A DNA stretch of 64,000 nt, from NCBI RefSeq assembly GCF_020554865.1, contig NZ_JAJCIC010000025.1, positions 1 to 64,000 of the forward strand. The letters run 5' to 3'. Positions within the stretch are counted from its first letter, which is position 1, and each line of letters begins with the position of its first letter. The DNA comes from Lacrimispora sp. 210928-DFI.3.58 (GTDB taxonomy: Bacteria; Bacillota; Clostridia; Lachnospirales; Lachnospiraceae). Of this stretch, positions 7,453 through 15,811 are shown in pieces. Position numbers and translations under genes: made by a program. The notes beneath the pieces are model-generated. The model was not told the DNA's origin, made no database searches, and was given only the letters and a program-made list of their open reading frames with translations.

Positions 7453-9909
7453 TTAAATCTCCACTGTCACCTTTTTCAGATGCCAGATATCTCTCACGTA
7501 TTCCTCAATGGTTCTGTCAGAGGTGAACTTGCCGCTGTTTGCCACATTGATGATGGCAGCCTTTGCCCACCAGGACTCATCCCTGTAGGCAGCGTCAATG
7601 CGCTCATGAGCCTCTGCATAGGACCGGAAATCCTTCAGGATAAAGTAGGTATCCGCCCTGTCGCTGCTCTTTGTGTTCAGCAGGGAATCATAGATATCCC
7701 TGAACAGCTCTGGGTTGTCCGGTGCATAGTAGCCGTTGATCAGCTGCATCAGCACACGGCGGATCTGCTGGTCGTTGTTGAAGATATCCATTGGATAGTA
7801 CCCGCCGTGGTTCTCATAGTTAATAACCTCATCAGAGGACATGCCGAAGATAAATGCATTGTCTGCGCCTACCTCCTCTACGATCTCCACATTGGCGCCG
7901 TCCATGGTTCCTAAGGTCAGCGCACCGTTTAACATGAACTTCATGTTGCCTGTACCGGATGCCTCCTTGCTGGCTGTGGATATCTGCTCGCTGACATCAG
8001 CAGCTGCAAAGATCAGCTCAGCATTGGAAACGCGGTAATCCTCGATAAATACTACTTTGATCTTACCGTTGATGGAACGGTCATTGTTGATCACATCAGC
8101 AACAGAGTTGATCAGCTTAATGGTAAGCTTTGCTCTCTTGTAGCCTGCTGCAGCCTTTGCGCCGAAGATAAAGGTTCTTGGAACCATATCCATATTCGGG
8201 TTATCCTTTAACTGATTGTACAGGTACATTACATGGAGGATGTTCATAAGCTGTCTCTTGTACTCATGAAGCCTCTTGACCTGCACATCAAAGATAGAGC
8301 GCGGATCCACGTCAATTCCATTGTGCTCCTTGATGTATTTTGCAAGGCGCACCTTGTTCTGGTACTTAATGTTTAAGAACTCCTGCTGGCACTTCTCGTC
8401 GTCTGCATAGATCTCCAGCTTCTTGATGTGCGGAAGATCAGTGATCCACTCATTGCCGATCTTGGAGGTTACCCAGTCAGCCAGAAGCGGGTTGCCGTGA
8501 AGCAGGAATCTTCTCTGGGTGATACCGTTTGTCTTGTTGTTGAACTTCTCAGGCATCATCTCATAGAAGTCCCTTAACTCCTGGTGCTTTAAGATCTCTG
8601 TGTGGAGCCTTGCAACACCGTTAACAGAGAAGCTTGCTGCGATCGCCATATAAGCCATCTTCACCTGTCCGTCGTAGATGATAGCCATCTTGCGCACCTT
8701 CTCCTGGTTGCCCGGATACATGCACTGAATCTGGTTCATGAAGCGGCGGTTGATCTCCTCCACGATCTGGTAGATACGCGGAAGCAGGCGGGAGAACAGC
8801 TCGATCGGCCATTTCTCCAGAGCCTCTGACATGATGGTATGGTTGGTGTAAGCACATGTCTTTGTGGTAACCTCCCATGCCTCGTCCCAGGTCAGGCCCT
8901 CTTCATCCAGAAGGATACGCATAAGCTCCGGGATCGCAACGGTCGGATGGGTATCATTTAACTGGAATACCACCTTCTCGTGGAACTTGCGGATATCGTC
9001 ATGTGTCTCCTTGTACTTCTGAACAGCTCTCTGAACACTGGCGGAGATAAAGAAGTACTGCTGCTTTAAGCGCAGCTCCTTGCCTGCATAGTGGTTGTCA
9101 TTGGGATAAAGCACCTCTACGATGGTCTTTGCCAGGTTCTCCTGCTCCACTGCCTTCTGATAATCGCCCCGGTCAAAGGAATCCAGGTTAAAGGTATTGA
9201 TAGGCTCTGCATCCCAGATACGCAGGGTATTTACCACGTTATTGCCATAGCCGATCACCGGCAGGTCGTAGGGCACGGCACGGACGCTCTGATAACCGTC
9301 CTGTACAAAATGGTTTGCGCCGTTTCTGTTTTCAATACGCACATAGCCGCCGAATTTTACCTCCACAGCATACTCCGGGCGGCGGATCTCAAATGGATTG
9401 CCATCCTTTAACCAGTTGTCCGGCACCTCTACCTGGAAGCCGTTCTCGATCTTCTGCTTAAACATGCCGTAGCGGTAGCGGATGCCGCAGCCGTAAGCCG
9501 GATAGCCCAGGGTTGCCAGGGAATCCAGGAAGCAGGCAGCCAGACGTCCCAAGCCGCCGTTTCCTAATGCCGCATCCGGCTCCTGGTCCTCAATGAGGTT
9601 CAGATCAAAGCCCAGCTCATCTAACGCCTCCTTGATCTCCTCCCGTGCGCAGATATTGATGATATTGTTGCCCAGAGCGCGTCCCATAAGGAACTCCATG
9701 GACAGATAGTATACGGTCTTTACATCCTTTTTCTCATATTCCTTGTGGGTAGCGATCCACTCGTCAATAATAACATCCTTCACAGCGTAAGCCACTGCCT
9801 GGAACACCTGCTGGGGTGTTGCCTCATCGATGGTCTTGCGGAACATGTTCTTTACATTGTAAATGACACTGTGCTTAAATGTGGCCTTATCAAAGCCTGA
9901 TTTATTCAT
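7453..9909 (-). CDS. glgP: Glycogen/starch (alpha-glucan) phosphorylase
   Basis: An 818-residue GT35 enzyme that releases glucose 1-phosphate from the non-reducing ends of alpha-1,4-glucans with PLP as phosphate-activating cofactor. The PLP lysine lies in ASGTGNMKFMLNGA (about residue 657). DAALGNGGLGRLAACF near residue 113, the FQLNDTHP segment and VKRLHEYKRQ are standard family stretches. Length is normal for the bacterial enzyme. AGGAGG precedes the ATG. It is probably transcribed alone: there is a terminator after it and a repeat element between it and ileS. Cytoplasmic. Confidence 0.96.
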   Translation of the reverse strand: MNKSGFDKATFKHSVIYNVKNMFRKTIDEATPQQVFQAVAYAVKDVIIDEWIATHKEYEKKDVKTVYYLSMEFLMGRALGNNIINICAREEIKEALDELGFDLNLIEDQEPDAALGNGGLGRLAACFLDSLATLGYPAYGCGIRYRYGMFKQKIENGFQVEVPDNWLKDGNPFEIRRPEYAVEVKFGGYVRIENRNGANHFVQDGYQSVRAVPYDLPVIGYGNNVVNTLRIWDAEPINTFNLDSFDRGDYQKAVEQENLAKTIVEVLYPNDNHYAGKELRLKQQYFFISASVQRAVQKYKETHDDIRKFHEKVVFQLNDTHPTVAIPELMRILLDEEGLTWDEAWEVTTKTCAYTNHTIMSEALEKWPIELFSRLLPRIYQIVEEINRRFMNQIQCMYPGNQEKVRKMAIIYDGQVKMAYMAIAASFSVNGVARLHTEILKHQELRDFYEMMPEKFNNKTNGITQRRFLLHGNPLLADWVTSKIGNEWITDLPHIKKLEIYADDEKCQQEFLNIKYQNKVRLAKYIKEHNGIDVDPRSIFDVQVKRLHEYKRQLMNILHVMYLYNQLKDNPNMDMVPRTFIFGAKAAAGYKRAKLTIKLINSVADVINNDRSINGKIKVVFIEDYRVSNAELIFAAADVSEQISTASKEASGTGNMKFMLNGALTLGTMDGANVEIVEEVGADNAFIFGMSSDEVINYENHGGYYPMDIFNNDQQIRRVLMQLINGYYAPDNPELFRDIYDSLLNTKSSDRADTYFILKDFRSYAEAHERIDAAYRDESWWAKAAIINVANSGKFTSDRTIEEYVRDIWHLKKVTVEI

Positions 9910-9937
9910 TGGCCCGTCCTCCTATTTTGTTTTTCAG

Positions 9938-10068
9938 GTATCTGTTCAGTACCCTTACAGCTACGTCAAAAATCCATTTAAAACCGGCTTCGCCGATGGG
10001 ATTCTGCCTGCTGGCCCAGGTTATCTTACGGTCAGCGCAGTAACTGTGCAGGCCTGTTGAACAGTTAC
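9938..10068. repeat. Dispersed palindromic element (family B, copy 2)
   Basis: About 131 bases in the glgP-ileS gap. Its first 100 bases match the element at 6395-6493 with scattered substitutions and end in the same TATCTTACGGTCA. It then continues to a second terminal hairpin, GTAACTGT (10040-10047) with ACAGTTAC (10061-10068), so both ends carry the GTAACTGT motif. No coding content. Confidence 0.8.
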
Positions 10069-10111
10069 TTTTCTCAGTTCTTTATTTAATCCCCCGCCGT
10101 TCATATTACCA

Positions 10112-13100
10112 TTATTTCATGGTCTTTTCAACACCGAGCATTACATTTTCGCCGTTAATATTCCACTCCTTAGCATGACCCTTGATCTGACCGATCGTGA
10201 TATAGTCCGCCATCACCTCTGCCTTGATCTCGTCCGCATGTGCCTTTAACAGCTCTGCGATCCTGTCGTTGGCATCCTGATACACATTGATATGGTCCAT
10301 TACCTCAAAGCCGGCTTCCTTTCTCATGGTCTGGATCTTGCTGATGAGCTCTCTCACAAAGCCCTCCTCGATCAGCTCCGGAGTCAGGTTGGTATCCAGC
10401 ACAACAGTGACATAGTTGTCCTCCTCTGTCACATAGCCGTCCTTTTGGGCCACATCGATCAGCAGATCCTCCTTTGTGAGGGAAACCTCCTGGCCGTCAA
10501 AGTCAAAGGTCAGGGCGCCCTTTTCATTCAGAGTATCCATGGCTGCGCTTCCGTCCACCTCTGTGAGGGCCTGGCGGATCTTGTTTAAGAGCTTGCCGTA
10601 CTTTGGCCCTACGGTCTTGAGCTGGGGCTTGAAGGTATAGGAGGTAAATGCACGCACATCGTCTGTAAAGGTTACCTTCTTCACATTCAGCTCATCCTCA
10701 ATGATCTCAATATAGAACTCTGACAGAGGATGGTCAGCCTTTACATACATCTGTGCAATGGGCTGGCGGTTCTTGATGTTGGCAGTATTTCTGGCAGCGC
10801 GTCCCATTACTACAGTCTTAAGCACCTCGTCCATATCGGACTCCAGCTTCTCATCAATCCACTCTTCCTTTACGGCCGGGAAGTCGCACAGATGAATGCT
10901 CTCTAAGGCATCCTTGTCAATCTTTCTCACGATATTCTGGTAGATCTGCTCTGTCATGAATGGGATCATGGGAGCAGCAGCCTTTGCCACGGTCACAAGG
11001 GCGGTGTAGAGCGTCATGTAAGCATTGATCTTATCCTGCTCCATGCCCTTTGCCCAGAAACGCTCACGGCTTCTGCGCACATACCAGTTGCTCATGTCAT
11101 CTACGAACTCCTGGAGAGCTCTTGCAGCCTCCGGGATCTGGTAATTCATCAGGCTGTTGTCCACGGCCTTCACCATGGAGTTCATCTTTGACAAAAGCCA
11201 CTTGTCCATAACCGGAAGCTTGTCATACTCCAGAGCGTACTTTGTGGCGTCAAAGTCGTCAATGTTTGCGTAGAGCACCCAGAAGGCATAAGTATTCCAC
11301 AGGGTTCCCATGAACTTTCTCTGTCCCTCTGTCACAGCCTTATCCTGATAACGCTTCGGGATCCACGGAGCGCTGCAGGTGTAGAAGAACCAGCGGATCG
11401 CGTCTGCGCCATGGGCAGCCAGCGTCTCAAAGGGATCTACCGCATTTCCCTTTGACTTGCTCATCTTCTGCCCGTTCTCATCCAGCACAAGTCCCATAAC
11501 GATAACATTCTCATAAGGAGCCTTGTTGAACAGCAATGTGGACTCTGCTAACAGGGAATAGAACCAGCCTCTTGTCTGGTCTACCGCCTCGGAGATGAAC
11601 TGTGCCGGGAACTGGGATTCAAACAGTTCCTTATTCTCAAATGGATAATGGTGCTGTGCAAATGGCATTGCTCCTGAGTCAAACCAGCAGTCGATGACCT
11701 CTGGCACACGCTTCATGGTGCCGCCGCACTTCGGGCACTTGATATTGACATTGTCAATGTATGGGCGGTGGAGCTCAATGTCGTCCGGGCAGTTGTCGGA
11801 CATGCTCTTTAATTCCTCGATGCTTCCGATGGAATGCTGGCAGCCGCACTCGCACTCCCAGATGTTGAGCGGTGTGCCCCAATATCTATTTCTGGATATG
11901 CCCCAATCCTGGATATTCTCCAGCCAATCGCCGAAACGGCCCTTGCCGATGGAATCAGGGATCCAGTTGATGGTGTTGTTGTTGCGGATCAGGTCATCCT
12001 TCACTGCGGTCATCTTGATGAACCAGGACTCTCTTGCATAGTAGATCAGAGGAGTGCCGCATCTCCAGCAGTGGGGATAGCTGTGCTCAAAGTTAGGCGC
12101 AGAGAACAGAAGGCCTCTTGCATCCAGATCCTTTAATACCAGGGGATCCGCATCCTTTACGAACTTGCCTGCAAACGGGGTGTCCGCTGTCATATGGCCC
12201 TGTGCATCTACCAGCTGTACAAAGGGCAGGTCGTACTTACGTCCCACATTGGCATCGTCCTCACCAAAGGCAGGAGCGATATGAACGATACCTGTACCAT
12301 CTGTCAGTGTTACATAGGTATCGCATACAACATAGTGGCCCTTCTTATGCTGCTTTACGCCGTAGGGAACGGAGCAGTCATAGAGAGGCTCGTACTCCTT
12401 GTACTCCAGATCCTTGCCCTTATAGGTTTCAAGAATCTCGTAGCTTCCCTCTCCCAGAACCGTGTCAAGTAGGGCCTGGGCCATATAGTAGGTATAGCCG
12501 TCATTTGTCTTTACCTTTGCATACTCCTCATTTGGGTTTACGCAGAGTGCCACGTTGCTGGGAAGAGTCCAGGGTGTGGTGGTCCATGCCAGGATGTAGG
12601 CCTCCTCTCCCTTTACCTTGAACCTTGCAATGGCGGAGCGCTCCTTCACATCCTTATAGCCCTGGGCCACCTCGTGGGATGACAGGGGGGTACCGCAGCG
12701 CGGGCAGTAAGGCACAACCTTAAAGCCCTTGTACAAAAGGCCCTTGTCCCAGATCTGCTTCAATGCCCACCACTCAGACTCAATGAAATCGTTGTGGTAG
12801 GTTACGTAGGGATCCTCCATATCAGCCCAGAAGCCAACGGTGTTGGAGAAATCCTCCCACATGCCCTTGTACTTCCAGACACTCTCCTTACACTCCTTGA
12901 TAAATGGCTCCAGACCATATTTTTCGATCTGGTCCTTGCCGTCAAGGCCCAGCTTCTTCTCCACCTCCAGCTCTACCGGAAGTCCATGGGTATCCCAGCC
13001 GGCCTTACGCGGAACCATGTAGCCCTTCATGGCGCGGTATCTTGGGATCATGTCCTTGATCACGCGTGTCTCCACATGTCCGATGTGGGGCTTTCCGTTG

Positions 13101-13249
13101 GCTGTGGGCGGGCCATCATAGAATACATAGGGTTCGCAGCCCTCGCGCATCTTGATGCTCTTCTCGAAAATGTGATGTTCTTCCCAGAACTTTTCGATCT
13201 CTTTTTCCCGTTCCACAAATTTCAGATCTGTAGAAACTTTGTCATACAT
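10112..13249 (-). CDS. ileS: Isoleucyl-tRNA synthetase
   Basis: A 1045-residue class I aminoacyl-tRNA synthetase that charges tRNA-Ile. PPTANGKPHIGH contains the HIGH motif (residues 55-58) and GQKMSKSKGN the KMSKS motif (about 592). A large editing domain (AWTTTPWTLPSN) sits between them, and the anticodon-binding region carries CxxC pairs (CECGCQ, CPKCGG). The length and motif style fit the long, eukaryote-like IleRS branch found in many clostridia; that branch includes mupirocin-tolerant enzymes, but tolerance cannot be read from the sequence. Expression is predicted to be controlled by the upstream T-box. Confidence 0.96.
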   Translation of the reverse strand: MYDKVSTDLKFVEREKEIEKFWEEHHIFEKSIKMREGCEPYVFYDGPPTANGKPHIGHVETRVIKDMIPRYRAMKGYMVPRKAGWDTHGLPVELEVEKKLGLDGKDQIEKYGLEPFIKECKESVWKYKGMWEDFSNTVGFWADMEDPYVTYHNDFIESEWWALKQIWDKGLLYKGFKVVPYCPRCGTPLSSHEVAQGYKDVKERSAIARFKVKGEEAYILAWTTTPWTLPSNVALCVNPNEEYAKVKTNDGYTYYMAQALLDTVLGEGSYEILETYKGKDLEYKEYEPLYDCSVPYGVKQHKKGHYVVCDTYVTLTDGTGIVHIAPAFGEDDANVGRKYDLPFVQLVDAQGHMTADTPFAGKFVKDADPLVLKDLDARGLLFSAPNFEHSYPHCWRCGTPLIYYARESWFIKMTAVKDDLIRNNNTINWIPDSIGKGRFGDWLENIQDWGISRNRYWGTPLNIWECECGCQHSIGSIEELKSMSDNCPDDIELHRPYIDNVNIKCPKCGGTMKRVPEVIDCWFDSGAMPFAQHHYPFENKELFESQFPAQFISEAVDQTRGWFYSLLAESTLLFNKAPYENVIVMGLVLDENGQKMSKSKGNAVDPFETLAAHGADAIRWFFYTCSAPWIPKRYQDKAVTEGQRKFMGTLWNTYAFWVLYANIDDFDATKYALEYDKLPVMDKWLLSKMNSMVKAVDNSLMNYQIPEAARALQEFVDDMSNWYVRRSRERFWAKGMEQDKINAYMTLYTALVTVAKAAAPMIPFMTEQIYQNIVRKIDKDALESIHLCDFPAVKEEWIDEKLESDMDEVLKTVVMGRAARNTANIKNRQPIAQMYVKADHPLSEFYIEIIEDELNVKKVTFTDDVRAFTSYTFKPQLKTVGPKYGKLLNKIRQALTEVDGSAAMDTLNEKGALTFDFDGQEVSLTKEDLLIDVAQKDGYVTEEDNYVTVVLDTNLTPELIEEGFVRELISKIQTMRKEAGFEVMDHINVYQDANDRIAELLKAHADEIKAEVMADYITIGQIKGHAKEWNINGENVMLGVEKTMK

Positions 13250-13344
13250 CTTCCTATTCCTCCGTTTGATCGATGCTTAAGGCCTCTGCGCTTTATTTCC
13301 ATTTCCTGTAAATATAAAATGAAATAGAATCCTGCCCGGAGGGC

Positions 13345-13391
13345 TTTTTGTATCATAGGAGACTCCGGAGGAGTTTCCTATGATACAAAAA
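13345..13391. repeat. Long hairpin between the T-box terminator and ileS
   Basis: Two 22-base arms (13345-13366 and 13370-13391) with a 3-base loop pair with a single G-U position; the stem contains GTATCATAGG. Its outer A/T run overlaps the T-tract of the T-box terminator. It lies in the ileS leader and could act as a further terminator or an RNA-stability hairpin. Confidence 0.7.
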
Positions 13392-13640
13392 AGCCCCCGC
13401 CCTGTAATAGGACGGGAGCCTGACTTCGCGCAAAAGCCCCGTTTCACCACCTGTTACTGCATACTGTCATATGCGCTCCCCTTAACGCCGGGAAAACGGC
13501 CTAGCTTAGTACCCTGCAGAGGGATTCAGCCGGCAGCTCCGGAGTGATCTTCGCTCCAATCCCTCCTGCGCCGGATTCTCACCGCCACCGGCTCTCTTTG
13601 GCTTCAGGAAAGGGCTACTGTCTCCTTCATTGCTTTTCAT
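13387..13640 (-). promoter_or_regulatory. T-box leader of ileS (isoleucine specifier)
   Basis: On the minus strand the leader has the AGAGAGCCGGTGGCGGTGAG stem I start, a specifier region GAAGATCACTCC whose ATC (13546-13548) is an isoleucine codon, the AGGTGGTGAAACGGGG T-box-like segment, and an intrinsic terminator (13387-13419, GCCCCCGCCCT paired with AGGACGGGAGC, then a T run). Uncharged tRNA-Ile is expected to stabilise the antiterminator and allow ileS transcription. The T-box core sequence is somewhat degenerate. Confidence 0.85.
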
Positions 13641-13653
13641 AATGAACTTCTTT

Positions 13654-13682
13654 ATTATAATAATGGGACCAGGAAATGTCAA
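13654..13682 (-). promoter_or_regulatory. Consensus sigma-A promoter of the ileS leader
   Basis: Minus-strand TTGACA (13677-13682) and TATAAT (13654-13659) both match consensus exactly, with a 17-base spacer. It is back to back with the thi promoter. Confidence 0.88.
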
Positions 13683-13703
13683 CCTAATCTATGTAAAAAA
13701 AGA

Positions 13704-13732
13704 TTGACATCCTCTTTTGCCTGTTTTATACT
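13704..13732 (+). promoter_or_regulatory. Sigma-A promoter of the thi operon
   Basis: TTGACA (13704-13709) and TATACT (13727-13732) with a 17-base spacer, about 20 bases before the TPP aptamer. Confidence 0.85.
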
Positions 13733-13750
13733 TGTTTCTGTAAATTGAAT

Positions 13751-13836
13751 TGCGGGGAGCTTGTGTACCAGGCTGAGAGGAAGCAGAGAGCTTCGACCCA
13801 TATACCTGATTTGGATAATGCCAACGTAGGGACGTG
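13751..13836 (+). promoter_or_regulatory. TPP riboswitch (THI element)
   Basis: The aptamer shows the conserved THI-box words in order: GGGGAGC, GGCTGAGAGGAAGC, GACCCATATACCTGATTTGG, ATAATGCCAACGTAGGGA. Bound thiamine pyrophosphate is expected to favour the terminator at 13858-13885 and shut off the thiSFGHE operon. Confidence 0.95.
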
Positions 13837-13857
13837 CCATTTGTAATAAGAAATTAT

Positions 13858-13885
13858 GGGGACCGCTGTTGGCGGTCCCTTTTTT
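13858..13885 (+). terminator. Expression-platform terminator of the TPP riboswitch
   Basis: GGGGACCGC pairs with GGCGGTCCC (loop TGTT), followed by six T. It lies directly after the aptamer. Confidence 0.9.
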
Positions 13886-13963
13886 GTGGGATATCCAAAC
13901 TTTTGATTTACAACCTTATTAACATCAGAGACAGCTGAATATTGGAATAGCTGAGATTGGACC

Positions 13964-14022
13964 AAAGAGTTCATGAAGGGGCGCACCACCGCGGGTACGT
14001 TTCTTTGTGGACTCTTTTCTAT
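13964..14022 (+). other. Second structured leader hairpin before thiS
   Basis: AAAGAGTTCATGAAG (13964-13978) can pair over 15 positions with CTTTGTGGACTCTTT (14003-14017), using three G-U pairs. The GC-rich loop contains ACCACCGCGGGTACG. The stem runs into TTTTCTATTTTCC, so it could be a terminator. The loop loosely recalls a T-box core, but no specifier stem is recognisable. It is 43 bases before the thiS start. Confidence 0.45.
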
Positions 14023-14060
14023 TTTCCAAACAGCTGCCGCAGAAAGGAGGCCTGCATAAA

Positions 14061-14264
14061 ATGATACGGATTACCGTAAACGGCGTGCCAACCCGCCTTG
14101 ACTGCCCCATGTCAGTGGCCAACTACCTGGAAGACAGGGGCTACAATACTGCCAGAATTGCTGTGGAGCTAAACGGCGCCATTCTCCCGAAGGCCCGCTA
14201 CTCCTCCACCGCGCTGACGGAGGCCGACACCATGGAAGTTGTAAGCTTTGTAGGAGGAGGGTGA
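14061..14264 (+). CDS. thiS: ThiS sulfur carrier protein
   Basis: A 67-residue ubiquitin-fold sulfur carrier for the thiazole ring. It ends in VSFVGGG; the terminal glycine is adenylated by ThiF and then thiocarboxylated, and the sulfur is delivered to ThiG. ATG 14061 is preceded by AAAGGAGG; the frame stays open upstream but without a ribosome site. The stop codon is immediately followed by thiF, with thiF's ribosome site (AGGAGGAGG) inside the last codons of thiS, indicating translational coupling. First gene of the TPP-regulated operon. Confidence 0.95.
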   Translation: MIRITVNGVPTRLDCPMSVANYLEDRGYNTARIAVELNGAILPKARYSSTALTEADTMEVVSFVGGG

Positions 14265-14269
14265 TCTTA

Positions 14270-14908
14270 ATGCCATTATTCACGAAAGATGAAATCTACA
14301 CTGCCCTCAACACCCGCCACTCCCCTGAAACCCAGGCCCTTCTCACAGAGGGACGCGTTGCCATTGCAGGTCTGGGGGGCCTGGGCTCCAACACGGCCTT
14401 TTATCTGGCCCGCATCGGCGTGGGCCATCTGCACCTCATCGATTTTGATGTTGTAGACCTGACCAATTTAAACCGCCAGCAGTATTTTATGGAACATGTG
14501 GGGATGTATAAGACAGAGGCCTTACAATCCCTGCTCTTTCGCATCAATCCCTATCTGGACATCACCACGGACACTGTCCGGGTTACAGAGGAGAATGTAA
14601 AGGAGCTGTTTTCCGGGGACGACATTATCTGTGAGGCCTTTGATGTGCCGGAGGCCAAAGCTGTCCTGGTAAATGGCATCCTGGAGCATTTTCCGGAAAA
14701 GAAGCTGGTCTGTGCTTCCGGGATGGCAGGCGCGGCCAGCAGCAACCTCATCCGAACCCGCAGGATCAGTCCCAACTTCTACCTATGCGGTGATGAGGTC
14801 ACGGAGGCTGTGCACGGCCGCGGGCTCATGGCCCCCAGAGTGGCCGTCTGCGCTGCCCATGAGGCCAACATGATCACCCGGCTGCTGTTGGGAGAGGAAG
14901 AACCCTAG
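14270..14908 (+). CDS. thiF: ThiF family ThiS adenylyltransferase
   Basis: A 212-residue E1-like enzyme that adenylates the ThiS C-terminus. The nucleotide-binding glycine motif GLGGLGSN is near residue 35, followed by DFDVVDLTNLNRQ, the usual ThiF/MoeB stretch. The protein is short and lacks the two CxxC zinc pairs of E. coli ThiF; this fits the shorter ThiF subfamily common in clostridia. ATG 14270 is preferred over GTG 14261 because AGGAGG has good spacing only for the ATG. An inverted-repeat element (14919-14980) separates it from thiG. Confidence 0.9.
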   Translation: MPLFTKDEIYTALNTRHSPETQALLTEGRVAIAGLGGLGSNTAFYLARIGVGHLHLIDFDVVDLTNLNRQQYFMEHVGMYKTEALQSLLFRINPYLDITTDTVRVTEENVKELFSGDDIICEAFDVPEAKAVLVNGILEHFPEKKLVCASGMAGAASSNLIRTRRISPNFYLCGDEVTEAVHGRGLMAPRVAVCAAHEANMITRLLLGEEEP

Positions 14909-14918
14909 TGCCATCATT

Positions 14919-14980
14919 GTAACTGTTCAGAACGGGGCATCTTCTTGCCCGGCTGATTTCCCACCGTCCTGAATAGTTAC
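14919..14980. repeat. Short palindromic element (family B-like) inside the thi operon
   Basis: GTAACTGTTCAGAACGG at the left end is mirrored by CCGTCCTGAATAGTTAC at the right end, with two mismatches in 17. The interior contains TCTTCTTGCCCGGCT, also found in the element at 40134-40286. Total length is 62 bases. It lies between thiF and thiG and could fold into a hairpin in the operon mRNA. Confidence 0.75.
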
Positions 14981-15013
14981 ACATCATTTATGAAAGAAAG
15001 AAGGAACAATACA

Positions 15014-15790
15014 ATGAATCAGAAAAATGACAATTTCATCCTGGGAGGCCATGAATTTACCTCCCGCTTCATCCTGGGCTCCGGCAAATTTTCCCTTGAC
15101 CTGGTAACTGCTTGTGTGGAAAAGGCCGGGGCGCAGATCATTACCCTGGCTCTGCGCCGTGCAAATGAGGGCGGCCTTGCAAATATCCTGGACTATATCC
15201 CGGACACCGTCACCCTCCTTCCCAACACCTCCGGCGCCAGAAATGCTGAGGAGGCCGTGCGGATCGCCCGCCTCTCCCGCGAAGTCTGCGGCAGTAATTT
15301 TGTAAAGATCGAGGTCATCCACGACTCCAAATATCTCCTTCCGGACAACTACGAGACCATCAAGGCCACGGAGATCCTGGCCAAAGAGGGCTTTGTGGTA
15401 ATGCCCTATATGTACCCTGATCTGAATGCTGCCAGGGATCTTGCAAATGCAGGAGCTGCCTGCATTATGCCTCTGGGCTCTCCCATCGGCTCCAACAAGG
15501 GGCTCTGCACCAAAACCTTTATCCAGATCCTGATCGACGAGATCGACCTGCCCATCATTGTAGATGCCGGCATTGGCCGCCCTTCTCAGGCATGTGAAGC
15601 CATGGAAATGGGAGCTGCCGCAGTGATGGCAAATACAGCCATCGCCACTGCCGGGGATATTCCTGCTATGGCGGAGGCCTTTAAGAAGGCAATCGAAGCA
15701 GGAAGGGCCGCTTATCTCTCCGGCCTTGGAAGGACCATTGACAAGGGTGCCAGCCCATCCTCTCCTTTGACGGGATATTTGCAGGATTAG
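15014..15790 (+). CDS. thiG: Thiazole synthase
   Basis: ThiG condenses 1-deoxyxylulose 5-phosphate, dehydroglycine and ThiS thiocarboxylate into the thiazole phosphate. The 258-residue TIM barrel has the Schiff-base lysine in FVKIEVIHD (about residue 98), and the family stretches [33 protein letters not shown] and [14 protein letters not shown] 15014 is chosen (AAGGA upstream) over ATG 14990, which has no ribosome site. It is followed by thiH after 21 bases. Confidence 0.96.
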   Translation: MNQKNDNFILGGHEFTSRFILGSGKFSLDLVTACVEKAGAQIITLALRRANEGGLANILDYIPDTVTLLPNTSGARNAEEAVRIARLSREVCGSNFVKIEVIHDSKYLLPDNYETIKATEILAKEGFVVMPYMYPDLNAARDLANAGAACIMPLGSPIGSNKGLCTKTFIQILIDEIDLPIIVDAGIGRPSQACEAMEMGAAAVMANTAIATAGDIPAMAEAFKKAIEAGRAAYLSGLGRTIDKGASPSSPLTGYLQD

Positions 15791-15811
15791 ATTACCAGGA
15801 GGAATAGGAAA

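Noticed and set aside
12118..12621. Long open frames antisense to ileS and other large genes
   Set aside because: They are shadows of the coding strand with no ribosome sites or family resemblance.
13964..14022. A second T-box controlling thiS
   Set aside because: The loop has a T-box-like word but there is no stem I, specifier loop or full T-box sequence, so it is listed only as an unassigned hairpin.
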